Shown piece after piece: positions 51,661-59,802 of a DNA stretch of 64,000 bases. Made by a program: the position numbers and the translations under genes. Each line of letters opens with the position of its first letter. Position 1 is the stretch's first letter. The notes below the pieces were generated by a model. It made no database searches. It was not told the DNA's origin and saw only the letters and a list, made by a program, of their open reading frames with translations. This DNA is from JAWLFI01 sp964627995 (GTDB taxonomy: Bacteria > Bacteroidota > Bacteroidia > Chitinophagales > Saprospiraceae). The stretch is from contig CAZVLN010000003.1 of the NCBI GenBank assembly GCA_964627995.1, positions 55,462 to 119,461 on the forward strand. The letters are read 5' to 3'.

Positions 51661-51668
51661 TATTTTTG
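51661..51668 (+). promoter_or_regulatory. Promoter -7 box TATTTTTG (frr)
   Basis: Perfect TAnnTTTG followed by C, 23 bases before ATG 51692 of frr, with a TTG at 51640-51642 in suitable distance for a -33 element. Confidence 0.6.
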
Positions 51669-51691
51669 CAACAAACAATACGAAACGGATT

Positions 51692-52255
51692 ATGGCCGAC
51701 TCTTTAGAAAATACAATAAAGGAACAGGAAAAAAGCATGCAATCATCAGTGGATTATTTGGGGAAACAGCTTTCCCAGATTCGAACGGGAAAGGCAAATC
51801 CTACTATCCTGGATGCTATTCGTGTAGACTACTATGGTACTGAAACACCACTAACTCAAGTAGCAAATGTAGCAGTTTCAGATAGCAGAACCATTGTGAT
51901 TCAGCCCTGGGAAAAAGGTATGATAGAACCCATCGAAAAGGCGATATTTGGCTCTAATTTGGGCTTAACGCCTCAAAATGATGGCGATGTAATCCGAATA
52001 TCTATTCCCCCACTTACCGAAGAACGTCGAAAAGCACTCGTAAAGCAAGCGAACGCTCAGGGAGAGGATGCAAAGGTAAGCATTCGCTCAGCTCGTCATC
52101 GCGCTATGGATGCGATCAAAACCGAAGTTAAAGATGGCTTCCCCAAGGATGCGGCAGATCGTGAACAGAGTAAAGTAGATGCTATGACGGCCAAGTATGT
52201 AAAGAAGGTGGATGACACTATTGAAGTTAAAGAAAAGGAAATTATGACCGTTTAG
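51692..52255 (+). CDS. frr: Ribosome recycling factor
   Basis: Frr releases ribosomes after termination together with EF-G. The 187-residue protein has the full family pattern: EKSMQSSVDYLGKQLSQIRTGKANP, VDYYGTETPLTQVANV, PWEKGMIEPIEKAI, NDGDVIRISIPPLTEERRK and the long C-terminal helix ending DDTIEVKEKEIMTV. It has its own promoter and a rho-independent terminator 32 bases after the stop. Confidence 0.97.
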   Translation: MADSLENTIKEQEKSMQSSVDYLGKQLSQIRTGKANPTILDAIRVDYYGTETPLTQVANVAVSDSRTIVIQPWEKGMIEPIEKAIFGSNLGLTPQNDGDVIRISIPPLTEERRKALVKQANAQGEDAKVSIRSARHRAMDAIKTEVKDGFPKDAADREQSKVDAMTAKYVKKVDDTIEVKEKEIMTV

Positions 52256-52286
52256 TCGGAATGAAAGCCTGAAATCAGATAAATTT

Positions 52287-52330
52287 AAAGCCTGGACGGT
52301 AGCGAATAAGCTACATTCAGGCTTTTTTTT
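52287..52330 (+). terminator. Rho-independent terminator after frr
   Basis: AAAGCCTG (52287-52294) pairs with CAGGCTTT (52318-52325) over an inner GTAGC/GCTAC stem, followed directly by a run of T. It terminates frr transcripts. Confidence 0.85.
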
Positions 52331-52401
52331 ATTGTTTTTTGAAAAAAGGATATAGCGCCCCAGGCCCGCCAATATTGAGCTATCCGTTAAATCTTTCCTA
52401 T

Positions 52402-52460
52402 TTTAGAATAGCTGAAATCAGCTTGTCGAATTAATTTTGTCGGAAATCCGCTATTCTAAA
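52402..52460. promoter_or_regulatory. Inverted repeats in the leader/promoter of the RRM gene
   Basis: TTTAGAATAGC (52402-52412) and GCTATTCTAAA (52450-52460) are perfect inverted copies; directly after the left arm is the small hairpin GCTGA-AA-TCAGC, and two TTGTCG words lie in the loop. The structure ends 10 bases before the -7 box at 52470, so it is DNA-level (operator-like) rather than part of the transcript. Confidence 0.5.
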
Positions 52461-52469
52461 TTAATTGAT

Positions 52470-52477
52470 TACCTTTG
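52470..52477 (+). promoter_or_regulatory. Promoter -7 box TACCTTTG (RRM gene)
   Basis: Perfect TAnnTTTG followed by C, 30 bases before ATG 52508, with a leader of about 25 bases. Confidence 0.6.
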
Positions 52478-52507
52478 CAACGTTATTTTTCACACAATAG
52501 TAGTTTT

Positions 52508-52753
52508 ATGAACATTTACGTAGGAAATCTTCAGTATGGATTAAATGAAGATGAATTAAAATCTGTATTCGAAGAATATGGATCAGTTGAATCCGCAAAA
52601 ATTATCACAGACCGAGAAACTGGACGCTCTAAAGGCTTTGGTTTTGTTGAAATGCCTGATGATAATGCCGCTCAAGACGCCATCAATGATTTAGATGGAG
52701 CTGAATTGGGAGGTCGCGCTATGCGTGTATCCGAGGCTCGTCCTCGACGATAA
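52508..52753 (+). CDS. RRM-type RNA-binding protein
   Basis: The 81-residue protein is a single RNA recognition motif: RNP2 as IYVGNL (residues 3-8) and RNP1 as KGFGFVEM (about 42-49), then a short basic tail ending RPRR. Bacteroidota and cyanobacteria use such Rbp proteins as small abundant RNA chaperones. ATG 52508 is taken instead of the longer frame at 52475, which would overlap the promoter. The leader DNA carries inverted repeats, and a hairpin inside the end of lpxH probably ends its transcript. Confidence 0.95.
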   Translation: MNIYVGNLQYGLNEDELKSVFEEYGSVESAKIITDRETGRSKGFGFVEMPDDNAAQDAINDLDGAELGGRAMRVSEARPRR

Positions 52754-52814
52754 TTCTCGTGCCAATGACATTTATTTAGATAATATTTCTATTAGATAGA
52801 TATAGCTCAGAATT

Positions 52815-53585
52815 TTAGGGCGCATCAGTAATGATGTGCCCTTTTTTATTTTCATAGAATCTGATATTCAGTTCTTGGCCATCATACACGGCATATGAGC
52901 GGGCAAACATCCACTCACCCAGATTGATATATCGACTGCCGTTACTTAGCGTATAGTCTATGGTCAGGTGTCGATGACCGAAAATGTAAAAATCAGCGGG
53001 GTTGCCTTTTTGAATTTCGCTTTCGCAATACTGGATAAGCCATTCAGATTCTGGTCCCAAATAATCTTCAGCACCTTGATTTTGAGCCCGGCTTTTTCCA
53101 GACCAGTATTCTGCTATATATATGCCGAGATTGGGGTGAATGCGAGCATAGAGCCATTGAGCCCATGGGTGGTTAAATAGACGTTTCAACCGCTTATATC
53201 CGTGATCGCCAGGCCCTAGACCATCTCCATGGCCAATGTAAAATGTGTGGTCACCTAATTTTTTTTGTATAGGCTCCCGGTGAATCTGAAGGTCTAATTC
53301 TTTTTCTAAATAGTCGAACATCCACATATCATGGTTGCCCGTAAATATTTCTAGTTGAATACCAGCATCCCGCAACTCAGCCAGGGCACCCAGGAATCGG
53401 ATATATCCTTTGGGTACGGCTTTTGCATATTCAAACCAAAAATCGAATAGGTCACCAACCAAATAAATGACATCCGCATCTTTTGCTACCATGCGCAGCC
53501 ATCGGACGATTATTCGCTCTCTGGCAATTGCTGAACTGTCACCGTCAATGCCTAGATGAAAGTCGGATGCAAAATATATTTTCAC
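52815..53585 (-). CDS. lpxH: UDP-2,3-diacylglucosamine diphosphatase
   Basis: LpxH cleaves UDP-2,3-diacylglucosamine to lipid X in lipid A synthesis at the inner membrane. The 256-residue calcineurin-like phosphoesterase has FASDFHLG, YLVGDLFDFWFE, IFTGNHDMWMF, YIGHGDGLG and FGHRHLT, the full set of metal ligands of the family, plus the cap region around HPWAQWLYARIHP that binds the lipid substrate in LpxH. It is a single gene, convergent with the RRM gene. Confidence 0.93.
   Translation of the reverse strand: MKIYFASDFHLGIDGDSSAIARERIIVRWLRMVAKDADVIYLVGDLFDFWFEYAKAVPKGYIRFLGALAELRDAGIQLEIFTGNHDMWMFDYLEKELDLQIHREPIQKKLGDHTFYIGHGDGLGPGDHGYKRLKRLFNHPWAQWLYARIHPNLGIYIAEYWSGKSRAQNQGAEDYLGPESEWLIQYCESEIQKGNPADFYIFGHRHLTIDYTLSNGSRYINLGEWMFARSYAVYDGQELNIRFYENKKGHIITDAP
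52817..52848 (+). terminator. Rho-independent terminator formed by the 3' end of lpxH
   Basis: AGGGCGCATC (52817-52826) and GATGTGCCCT (52833-52842) form a 10-bp stem (one wobble pair) with loop AGTAAT followed by TTTTTTA on the plus strand. The stem overlaps the last codons of the convergent lpxH gene, so the coding end also serves as terminator for the RRM gene. Confidence 0.8.
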
Positions 53586-53717
53586 TACCTACGTTTTTTA
53601 TTGCGAATTTACCATTTTACAGTGGATTACACGAGTACCTTCCATGAGAGACTGACTCAACCGAGGAGATAATTACTAAGCAAGGGTAAGGACCTTCGGC
53701 AGCTGCTCTACTTTTTT

Positions 53718-53725
53718 TATTTTTG
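53718..53725 (+). promoter_or_regulatory. Promoter -7 box TATTTTTG (BatD pair)
   Basis: Perfect TAnnTTTG, 18 bases before ATG 53744; it overlaps the TTG of the longest frame (53723) and thus supports the ATG start. Confidence 0.55.
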
Positions 53726-53743
53726 ACACTGAAAATTCTCAGC

Positions 53744-54205
53744 ATGAAAGGTATAGGATTAATCAAACTATTTTGCTTGCTCATTAGCTTTTCTGTTGCC
53801 GGACAAGGAAACTTTAGCGCAGTAGTGTCTCAAAGTGAAGTAGTAGCAGGAGAGATTGTTGAGCTGAAGTTTATTATTGAAAATATGAAAGGTGATTTTG
53901 AGCCGCCGAACTTTGCTCCTTTTGAGCAAGTAGCTGGACCTATGCAGTCCAGTTCTTTCCAATCAATAAACGGACAAATAAGTGAAATGTATTCCTTTAC
54001 ATATATTCTTCAAGCACCGGAAGAGGGAGTATATTTAATCTCAGAAGCAGAATTGTTAGTGGAAGATCAGGCATTTTATACCGATCCCATCGAAATTTTA
54101 GTTTTACCCTCAGGTAGAACACCATCAACTGATAGGCAGGACATCAGGCAGAAATCCCCATCTTTGCAACAAATTCTAAAGGGAAAAATCATAAAACGAT
54201 TCTAA
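53744..54205 (+). CDS. Short BatD-like protein (single N-terminal BatD domain)
   Basis: The 153-residue exported protein has a signal peptide (MKGIGLIKLFCLLISFSVAG) and one BatD/oxygen-tolerance repeat: NFSAVVSQSEVVAGEIVEL, PPNFAPFEQVAGP, YSFTYILQAPEEGVYLISEAEL. It ends after a short proline/serine linker and basic tail (KGKIIKRF). The following gene begins 1 base after its stop and encodes a full BatD that starts with the same domain, so this is a separate partial paralogue rather than a broken half: both have a signal peptide. Role unknown, envelope location. Confidence 0.8.
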   Translation: MKGIGLIKLFCLLISFSVAGQGNFSAVVSQSEVVAGEIVELKFIIENMKGDFEPPNFAPFEQVAGPMQSSSFQSINGQISEMYSFTYILQAPEEGVYLISEAELLVEDQAFYTDPIEILVLPSGRTPSTDRQDIRQKSPSLQQILKGKIIKRF

Positions 54206-54206
54206 G

Positions 54207-55790
54207 ATGCCCTTGGCAACACCTCTACTATTATTGTGCTTTTCTCTTTCAATGTCTGCATTGGCTCAGGTACCAGACCAGTTTTCTGCCGAAATTCGTG
54301 CTGACCGTCTTTTACCTCAGCAGTCTGTGGAATTGATTTACACCCTAGAAAATGCCGACGGTTCTAACTTTACCCCGCCGGACTTTTCTCCTTTTGAGGT
54401 ATTGCAAGGCCCATCTATTTCGAATAGCTTGCAAATAATAAATGGAAAACGCTCGAGCAGCGTGACCTATTCATTTTTGCTTGCAGCACCCTCAAAGGGC
54501 ACCTATGAGATTCCAGCAGCTCAGATTGAAGTGAATGGAAAAACGCTATTCTCTAATACGGTTACCATTGAAGTGGTGCCACAACGAAACTCATCCGCGA
54601 ACGAAAGGAGTAAAGGAGTGTTTGTGCAGTACGAATTGAGCACAGACTCACCCTACATCGGTGAAGTGCTGATACTAGATTTGGTTCTTTACAGTAAAAA
54701 GCGCGTGCATAAAGTTTATAAAAGGAACGAGCCGGATCGCAGCGGTTGGTATAGCTTAATTTTTCCCGTTCGCCCGCCACCAGGAAAAACAGTTAGGCAG
54801 GGTCAACCCTACTTTCGGCAAGTACTCAGTAGAGAGCTCCTCTATGGACAAAAAGCTGGACCACATATAATTGATCGCTTGTACCTACAAGTTGATTTAG
54901 AACCTGAAGAGGACCAACGCTCTTCTCCTTTTTCTTTTTTTCGGTCCTATGATCGGCGAGAAGTTTATGTTTCAGACACTACCGTTTGGGTCCAGTCTTT
55001 ACCGGCAGGTGCTCCAGAATTCTTTTCAGGTTTGGTTGGACAGCCGCAAGTCATAGGGCAATTAAAAGACAGCCAAATTTCTAGGGGAAAAGCTGCAGAA
55101 TATACGGTACGTCTAGAGTCTTATAGCGACCCCAATATTGTAAAACCGCCTCGCATTATCACAGATGGAGCAGAAGTGCTGGCTCCCAAGCTCAGGCAAG
55201 AAACAAAAAAAGACAGCAGAAATGGTCGTCAATATATCTATATATACGACTACCTTATTGTACCCGATAGCTCAGGTGTGCACGAGGTGTATCCGGAGAT
55301 CACTTACTTTGATATTGAGACAGAAGAGTATCGAACCACGGCGGGATCAATTCAGGAATTGTGGGTTACCGAAAAGCCGGTGCAAAATCAAGATAAATTA
55401 GGTTCTGAAAACTCCGACGAAAAATTAAAACCGCTTTCAGATCGAGATTCACCGAGTATCTTCAGTCAGTGGTGGCTATATATCCTACTTCTTATCGGCC
55501 TTTTGGTTTTGGTCTTTCGGTTTCAAAAAATACGGAAGGAAAAGCCGAACCCAAAAGCATCCCTAGAACAGCACTTTGATAAACTCATACAAACTAACCG
55601 CCCTGACCCTAAAGAGCTTCGTAAGTGTCTGACAGCCCTTGCCGCTCAAGAAAAGAAAGCAGATGAGGGAGGAAGTATGTGGCTTGAGTATTTAAAAGAA
55701 CTCGATTATCTTGTCTTTAGTCCTTCATCGAACTCTACTGACTGGGATCAGATTTTGAGTAAATGGCGTTCTCAGAGACAGAGAAAATGA
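54207..55790 (+). CDS. batD: BatD family protein
   Basis: The 527-residue protein has a signal peptide (MPLATPLLLLCFSLSMSALAQ), tandem beta-sandwich BatD repeats (residues about 22-400; FSAEIRADRLLPQQSVEL, PPDFSPFEVLQGPSIS), one membrane helix (about 420-440, WWLYILLLIGLLVLVF) and a cytoplasmic helical tail. BatD belongs to the aerotolerance Bat operon, usually next to BatA/BatB von Willebrand proteins and a MoxR ATPase; none of these is nearby here, so the pair is detached. It is in the same transcript as the short BatD-like gene. Confidence 0.87.
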   Translation: MPLATPLLLLCFSLSMSALAQVPDQFSAEIRADRLLPQQSVELIYTLENADGSNFTPPDFSPFEVLQGPSISNSLQIINGKRSSSVTYSFLLAAPSKGTYEIPAAQIEVNGKTLFSNTVTIEVVPQRNSSANERSKGVFVQYELSTDSPYIGEVLILDLVLYSKKRVHKVYKRNEPDRSGWYSLIFPVRPPPGKTVRQGQPYFRQVLSRELLYGQKAGPHIIDRLYLQVDLEPEEDQRSSPFSFFRSYDRREVYVSDTTVWVQSLPAGAPEFFSGLVGQPQVIGQLKDSQISRGKAAEYTVRLESYSDPNIVKPPRIITDGAEVLAPKLRQETKKDSRNGRQYIYIYDYLIVPDSSGVHEVYPEITYFDIETEEYRTTAGSIQELWVTEKPVQNQDKLGSENSDEKLKPLSDRDSPSIFSQWWLYILLLIGLLVLVFRFQKIRKEKPNPKASLEQHFDKLIQTNRPDPKELRKCLTALAAQEKKADEGGSMWLEYLKELDYLVFSPSSNSTDWDQILSKWRSQRQRK

Positions 55791-55844
55791 TGCGGTAACG
55801 TCAGCATTAGGTAAGAAAAGAAGTATGAGCTGGACAGGACATTC

Positions 55845-55852
55845 TATCTCTG
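55845..55852 (+). promoter_or_regulatory. Probable promoter -7 box TATCTCTG
   Basis: One mismatch to TAnnTTTG followed by C, 37 bases before ATG 55890 of the acyl-CoA dehydrogenase gene. Confidence 0.4.
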
Positions 55853-55889
55853 CAAAATTTATTACTTTTAAGGTTCAATTGAATAGTAT

Positions 55890-57062
55890 ATGGAGTTTAC
55901 ACTAACAGAAGAACAGCAGGCAGTAAAAGAGGCGGCGAGAGAATTCGCACAAAAAGAACTGAAGCCAGGAGTGATCGAGCGCGATAGCAATATGACATAC
56001 CCCAGCGAGCAGGTCAGAGGTTTAGCAGAACTTGGATTTCTAGGTATGATGACAGATCCTGCTTACGGAGGCGGAGGAATGGATACAATGTCCTATGTTT
56101 TAGCCATGGAAGAAATATCAAAAGTAGATAACTCGTGCTCTGTTATTGTTTCGGTCAACAACTCTCTAGTTTGTTGGGGACTGGAGAAGTTCGGTACGGA
56201 TGCCCAAAAAGACACCTACCTTAAGCGACTAGCAACAGGGGAGTGGATTGGAGCATTTTGTTTGTCAGAACCCGAAGCGGGAAGCGATGCGACAAGCCAA
56301 CGAACAACAGCTGAAGATAAAGGGGACTATTATTTACTGAATGGAACCAAAAACTGGATAACTAACGGGGGCTCCTCAAAATTACATTTGGTTATTGCTC
56401 AAACAGATCCGGAAAAAGGACACAGAGGAATTAATGCATTTATTGTAGAAGCAGACTGGAAAGGAGTACAAGTGGGTGCCAAAGAAGATAAATTGGGTAT
56501 CCGTTCTTCTGATACACACACGATCATGTATAGTGATGTGAAAGTCCCGAAAGAGAACCGTATTGGTGAAGACGGTTTTGGATTTAAATTTGCAATGCAA
56601 GTCTTGAGTGGTGGTCGTATTGGTATTGCTGCCCAGGCTTTAGGAATTGCTGCAGGTTCATATGAGTTAGCAAAGGCCTACGCAAAAGAACGCGAAGCTT
56701 TTGGTAAACCTATAGCACAGCATCAGGCCATTGCTTTTAAATTGGCGCATATGGCCACAGAAGTAGAGGCTGCTCGACTCATGGTATATCGTTGCGCACA
56801 GATGAAAGACAGAGGGGCAAACTACGATAATGCGAGTAGTATGGCTAAAGTTTTTGCCTCTGAGGTGGCTATGCGCTCATCAACAGAAGCTGTTCAAATT
56901 CATGGAGGATATGGTTTTGTGAAAGAATATCATGTGGAAAGGCTGATGCGTGACGCAAAAATCACCCAAATTTACGAAGGCACTAGTGAAGTTCAACGTA
57001 TAGTACTGTCCCGAAACTTATTGAAAGGAAATCTGTACGACCCCATTCTAGATCTTCAATAA
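55890..57062 (+). CDS. Acyl-CoA dehydrogenase (short/medium chain type)
   Basis: The 390-residue FAD enzyme introduces the first double bond in beta-oxidation. It has TEEQQAVKEAAREFA at the start, AFCLSEPEAGSDA and WITNGG (FAD-binding beta domain), KLGIRSSDTH, QVLSGGRIGIAAQALGIA, and the catalytic base Glu363 in QIYEGTSEVQ, the position used by short- and medium-chain enzymes (butyryl-CoA type). No electron-transfer flavoprotein or thiolase gene is beside it. Length and order are standard. Confidence 0.94.
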   Translation: MEFTLTEEQQAVKEAAREFAQKELKPGVIERDSNMTYPSEQVRGLAELGFLGMMTDPAYGGGGMDTMSYVLAMEEISKVDNSCSVIVSVNNSLVCWGLEKFGTDAQKDTYLKRLATGEWIGAFCLSEPEAGSDATSQRTTAEDKGDYYLLNGTKNWITNGGSSKLHLVIAQTDPEKGHRGINAFIVEADWKGVQVGAKEDKLGIRSSDTHTIMYSDVKVPKENRIGEDGFGFKFAMQVLSGGRIGIAAQALGIAAGSYELAKAYAKEREAFGKPIAQHQAIAFKLAHMATEVEAARLMVYRCAQMKDRGANYDNASSMAKVFASEVAMRSSTEAVQIHGGYGFVKEYHVERLMRDAKITQIYEGTSEVQRIVLSRNLLKGNLYDPILDLQ

Positions 57063-57116
57063 GTCCAATTTTTATTGCACGCAACAATCGGACCATGCAG
57101 TGAGTTATAATGTCGT

Positions 57117-58175
57117 ATGTGGACGAAATCCTGGCAAATAGCGCGCTTCTATTCCATACCCATTAAGGTACATTGGTCCTTTATGCTGATGGTAGTATAT
57201 GTTTTTTTTGTAGGTTGGAAGGAATCTATGGAGGCAATAGCGATTCTTGGATTTGGATTTTTTGTTGCTTTACTTTTCGTATGCGTACTCTTGCATGAGT
57301 TGGGCCATGCGTTAACGGCTCGGCGATACGGTGTTTCTACAAAAGATATTATCATCAGTCCAATTGGAGGTGTCGCTCGCTTGCGAAGGATGCCCAGAAA
57401 ACCGTGGTCTGAATTTTGGGTAGCCATTATGGGCCCGGCAGTTAACATAGCCATTGCACTTATTTTGGCGATTATTATCTCGGTAACTCCTCTGTCTTTT
57501 ATTCCTGCGGGCGCTCCCTCTCAATTGTTTGGAAACATAGCTAACCTATTTCCTCTACTTATGTGGATCAATCTTGGGTTAGTTATTTTTAATCTCATTC
57601 CAGCTTTTCCCATGGATGGAGGACGCATATTTCGTTCCTTATTATCTCTGAGGTGGTCACCGTTACAATCTACTCGAATTGCATCCTATTCCGGCCAATT
57701 TATTGCCTCCGGCTTCATTTTTTATGGTTTATACCAAGGCGAGTTTATTCTCCCCTTTATCGGTGTGTTTGTTTTCGTGACGGCTGCAATGGAGTATCGA
57801 AACATGAAACGATTTAGCGCTGCTCAGAGTCAAAAAATACTTCATATTACAAGACCCGTTAAGCCTTTGTTTGTTGATGACCCCATTCATCGAGTATATG
57901 AACTTTTAGAAAACAGTGACGATAACCATCTCATCGTATTAAACGATAAATATCAGGCTATAGGATATATTGACACTTGTAAGTTGGTTCCTGAGGATGA
58001 AAGTGACTCTAGGTTTATGGTTCGGGATTATATGATTCAGGGAGTAAAAGAGGTTCATTATACTGCTAGCATTGCTGATGTAGCTCTAGAATTTGAGGAT
58101 CATCCCTATCCAATATTTGCGGTGTCTACAGATAATTATTTGTTGGGCTCCATTCGACAAAATGACGTTTTATGA
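57117..58175 (+). CDS. Site-2 protease family (M50) protein with CBS-like region
   Basis: The 352-residue protein begins WQIARFYSIPIKVHWSF, has about six membrane helices, the zinc motif LLHELGHALTARRYGV (HExxH near residue 62) and the second ligand NLIPAFPMDGGRIFR. The C-terminal third (about 240-352) is soluble and resembles a CBS pair (VYELLENSDDNHLIVLNDKYQAIGYI, DYMIQGVKEV), as in the SpoIVFB-like family whose activity depends on nucleotide binding. It overlaps the deaminase gene by 4 bases (ATGA). Confidence 0.88.
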   Translation: MWTKSWQIARFYSIPIKVHWSFMLMVVYVFFVGWKESMEAIAILGFGFFVALLFVCVLLHELGHALTARRYGVSTKDIIISPIGGVARLRRMPRKPWSEFWVAIMGPAVNIAIALILAIIISVTPLSFIPAGAPSQLFGNIANLFPLLMWINLGLVIFNLIPAFPMDGGRIFRSLLSLRWSPLQSTRIASYSGQFIASGFIFYGLYQGEFILPFIGVFVFVTAAMEYRNMKRFSAAQSQKILHITRPVKPLFVDDPIHRVYELLENSDDNHLIVLNDKYQAIGYIDTCKLVPEDESDSRFMVRDYMIQGVKEVHYTASIADVALEFEDHPYPIFAVSTDNYLLGSIRQNDVL

Positions 58176-58669
58176 TGGATGAGGGAAATTCAGATTTCTG
58201 GTCACACTCCGATTTTTTAAAGCGTGCTATTAAGATTGGACGAGAGGGAATGAAAGCGGGACGTGGTGGACCATTTGGTGCTGTAGTCGTTCAGGACGGT
58301 AAAATTGTAGGGGAAAGTTCGAATTGTGTTACGAGTGCAATTGATCCTACTGCTCATGCTGAGGTTATGGCTATTCGGCATGCATGTAAGAACCTAGAAA
58401 CCTTTATATTGGAAAATTGCACCTTGTATACCAGTTGTGAGCCATGTCCAATGTGTCTAGGTGCGATTTATTGGGCGCGCTTGTCTCGAGTTTTTTTCGC
58501 AGCGTATCATCGAGATGCGGCTAAAGCTAATTTTGATGACAGCTTTATTTATAGTGAGTTAGATAAAACACCAGAAGATCGAAAGATACCTATGCTTCAA
58601 ATGCTTCGCGAAGAAGGAATTACTTTATTTGAAGAATGGATAAACATGGAAGATAAAACAGTATACTGA
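58172..58669 (+). CDS. guaD: Guanine deaminase-like nucleoside deaminase
   Basis: The 165-residue cytidine-deaminase-fold enzyme has the zinc motifs TAHAEVMAIRHA and TSCEPCPMCLGAIYWA, and the segment AYHRDAAKANFDDSFIYSEL typical of the GuaD branch (guanine to xanthine) rather than TadA. The C-terminal DKTPEDRKIPMLQM also fits that branch. It is translationally coupled to the site-2 protease gene; the functional link between the two is unclear. It is followed by a 123-base spacer before the convergent OmpH gene. Confidence 0.88.
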   Translation: MMDEGNSDFWSHSDFLKRAIKIGREGMKAGRGGPFGAVVVQDGKIVGESSNCVTSAIDPTAHAEVMAIRHACKNLETFILENCTLYTSCEPCPMCLGAIYWARLSRVFFAAYHRDAAKANFDDSFIYSELDKTPEDRKIPMLQMLREEGITLFEEWINMEDKTVY

Positions 58670-58792
58670 AGGAACGGTATAGAGTCCTCTTTACTCCGTC
58701 TGCAAACTGACTGAGTGTTAAAAGCACTTTATTTAAATCCTAAAGGTATTTGGTCTCTTAGCCTCTTACTCAAAACCATTCTTGTGGTATAC

Positions 58793-59305
58793 TTACTCTT
58801 TAAGACGGGCTAAAACTAAGGCTGTAACATCTTTGCTTTCCGCTGCGAAAAGCATAGAGCCACCAGAAACATCAAAAACGAATGCGAAGTCGTTCTCTTT
58901 GGCTACGTCACTAATTGCAGTTTCTACTTTTTGTAGGATTGGACCAAGCATAAGCTGTCTTTCTTGCTGAAGCCTCTGCTGCATGCGTTGTTCAAATGTG
59001 CGTAATTGCTCCTGTTCCTGCTGGAACTTTTGTTCTTTTTTTTGCTGATCGATACGGGAAAGATTCCCCTCAGCAATTTCCCGTTGAAAGACACCAAAGT
59101 CTTCCTCTAATTGCGCTACGCGTTCTTCAAAAGACATGACTAAGGAATCCCGCAGTTCTTCCATTTTGCGTTCAGCTTCTGATGTTTCAGGGAGCACTTC
59201 TAATAGATTCCCCAAGTTAACATGAGCAAACTTTTGCTCTTGAGCATCTGCAGTGGTTGCGAAAAGGAAAAATAGAGAAACAAGAATGATATTTAAGACT
59301 CTCAT
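58793..59305 (-). CDS. OmpH/Skp-like periplasmic chaperone
   Basis: The 170-residue protein has a signal peptide (MRVLNIILVSLFFLFATTADA), then FAHVNLGNLLEVLPETSEAERKMEELR, a long charged coiled-coil region (about 45-125, E/Q/R rich) and a C-terminal beta part (AFVFDVSGGSMLFA.. DVTALVLARL), the Skp fold. Skp trimers hold unfolded outer-membrane proteins in the periplasm. ATG 59305 is preferred over the frame from 59335 because it matches the signal peptide start. Convergent with the deaminase. Confidence 0.92.
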   Translation of the reverse strand: MRVLNIILVSLFFLFATTADAQEQKFAHVNLGNLLEVLPETSEAERKMEELRDSLVMSFEERVAQLEEDFGVFQREIAEGNLSRIDQQKKEQKFQQEQEQLRTFEQRMQQRLQQERQLMLGPILQKVETAISDVAKENDFAFVFDVSGGSMLFAAESKDVTALVLARLKE

Positions 59306-59425
59306 ATATAGAGGTGTTTGAGCGTCAACGATCAATATTTAAATCTATATTTCAATGACGAATGTAGTTAATCTAATGGATTTCAAAAAGAAATTACTAA
59401 CAGGCATGAGAAGCGCGAATAGTTT

Positions 59426-59698
59426 TTAATCCGCGTTTTTCGTCTGTTTTTTCTTCTGCGCCTCGGATGACGATTTGCGATCTTCTTCAAGTTCTTTTTT
59501 GTCGTCGTCGGTCATACCTTTGCGGATTTCATCCTCAACGGTCGCTCGTGCTGAGTTGAACTCGCGTATACCCTTACCCAAACCGCGCATCAATTCGGGA
59601 ATTTTTCGCCCCCCGAATAATAAGAGGACAATAAAGAGAATTACGAAAATCTCCCAACCACTAGGCAGAAAAGCGAATACTAATGGATTCATATGCAT
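59426..59698 (-). CDS. tatA: Sec-independent translocase TatA/E-type protein
   Basis: The 90-residue protein has the TatA layout: a short periplasmic N-terminus, a membrane helix beginning at the GWEIFVILFIVLLLF stretch, the hinge FGGRKIPELMRGLGKGIREF, an amphipathic helix and a charged C-terminal tail. TatA forms the pore for folded twin-arginine substrates. The nearby genes are unrelated (no tatC in the window). It has a perfect promoter box at 59712-59719; ATG 59692 is an alternative start two codons in. Confidence 0.95.
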   Translation of the reverse strand: MHMNPLVFAFLPSGWEIFVILFIVLLLFGGRKIPELMRGLGKGIREFNSARATVEDEIRKGMTDDDKKELEEDRKSSSEAQKKKQTKNAD

Positions 59699-59711
59699 TT
59701 AATTTACGCCA

Positions 59712-59719
59712 CAAAGGTA
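59712..59719 (-). promoter_or_regulatory. Promoter -7 box TACCTTTG (tatA)
   Basis: Perfect TAnnTTTG on the minus strand, 13 bases upstream of ATG 59698, implying a very short leader. Confidence 0.55.
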
Positions 59720-59802
59720 AAAGAATAAGTATCAGACTTTATCACTTATGAGGCTATATTTTTCAATAACGGTTTGGGTAAGGTCAAAATTCCCTAAAAA
59801 AG

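Noticed and set aside
53744..55790. Reading the two BatD genes as one gene broken by a frameshift
   Set aside because: Each has its own signal peptide and N-terminal domain, and the first ends with a natural linker and tail.
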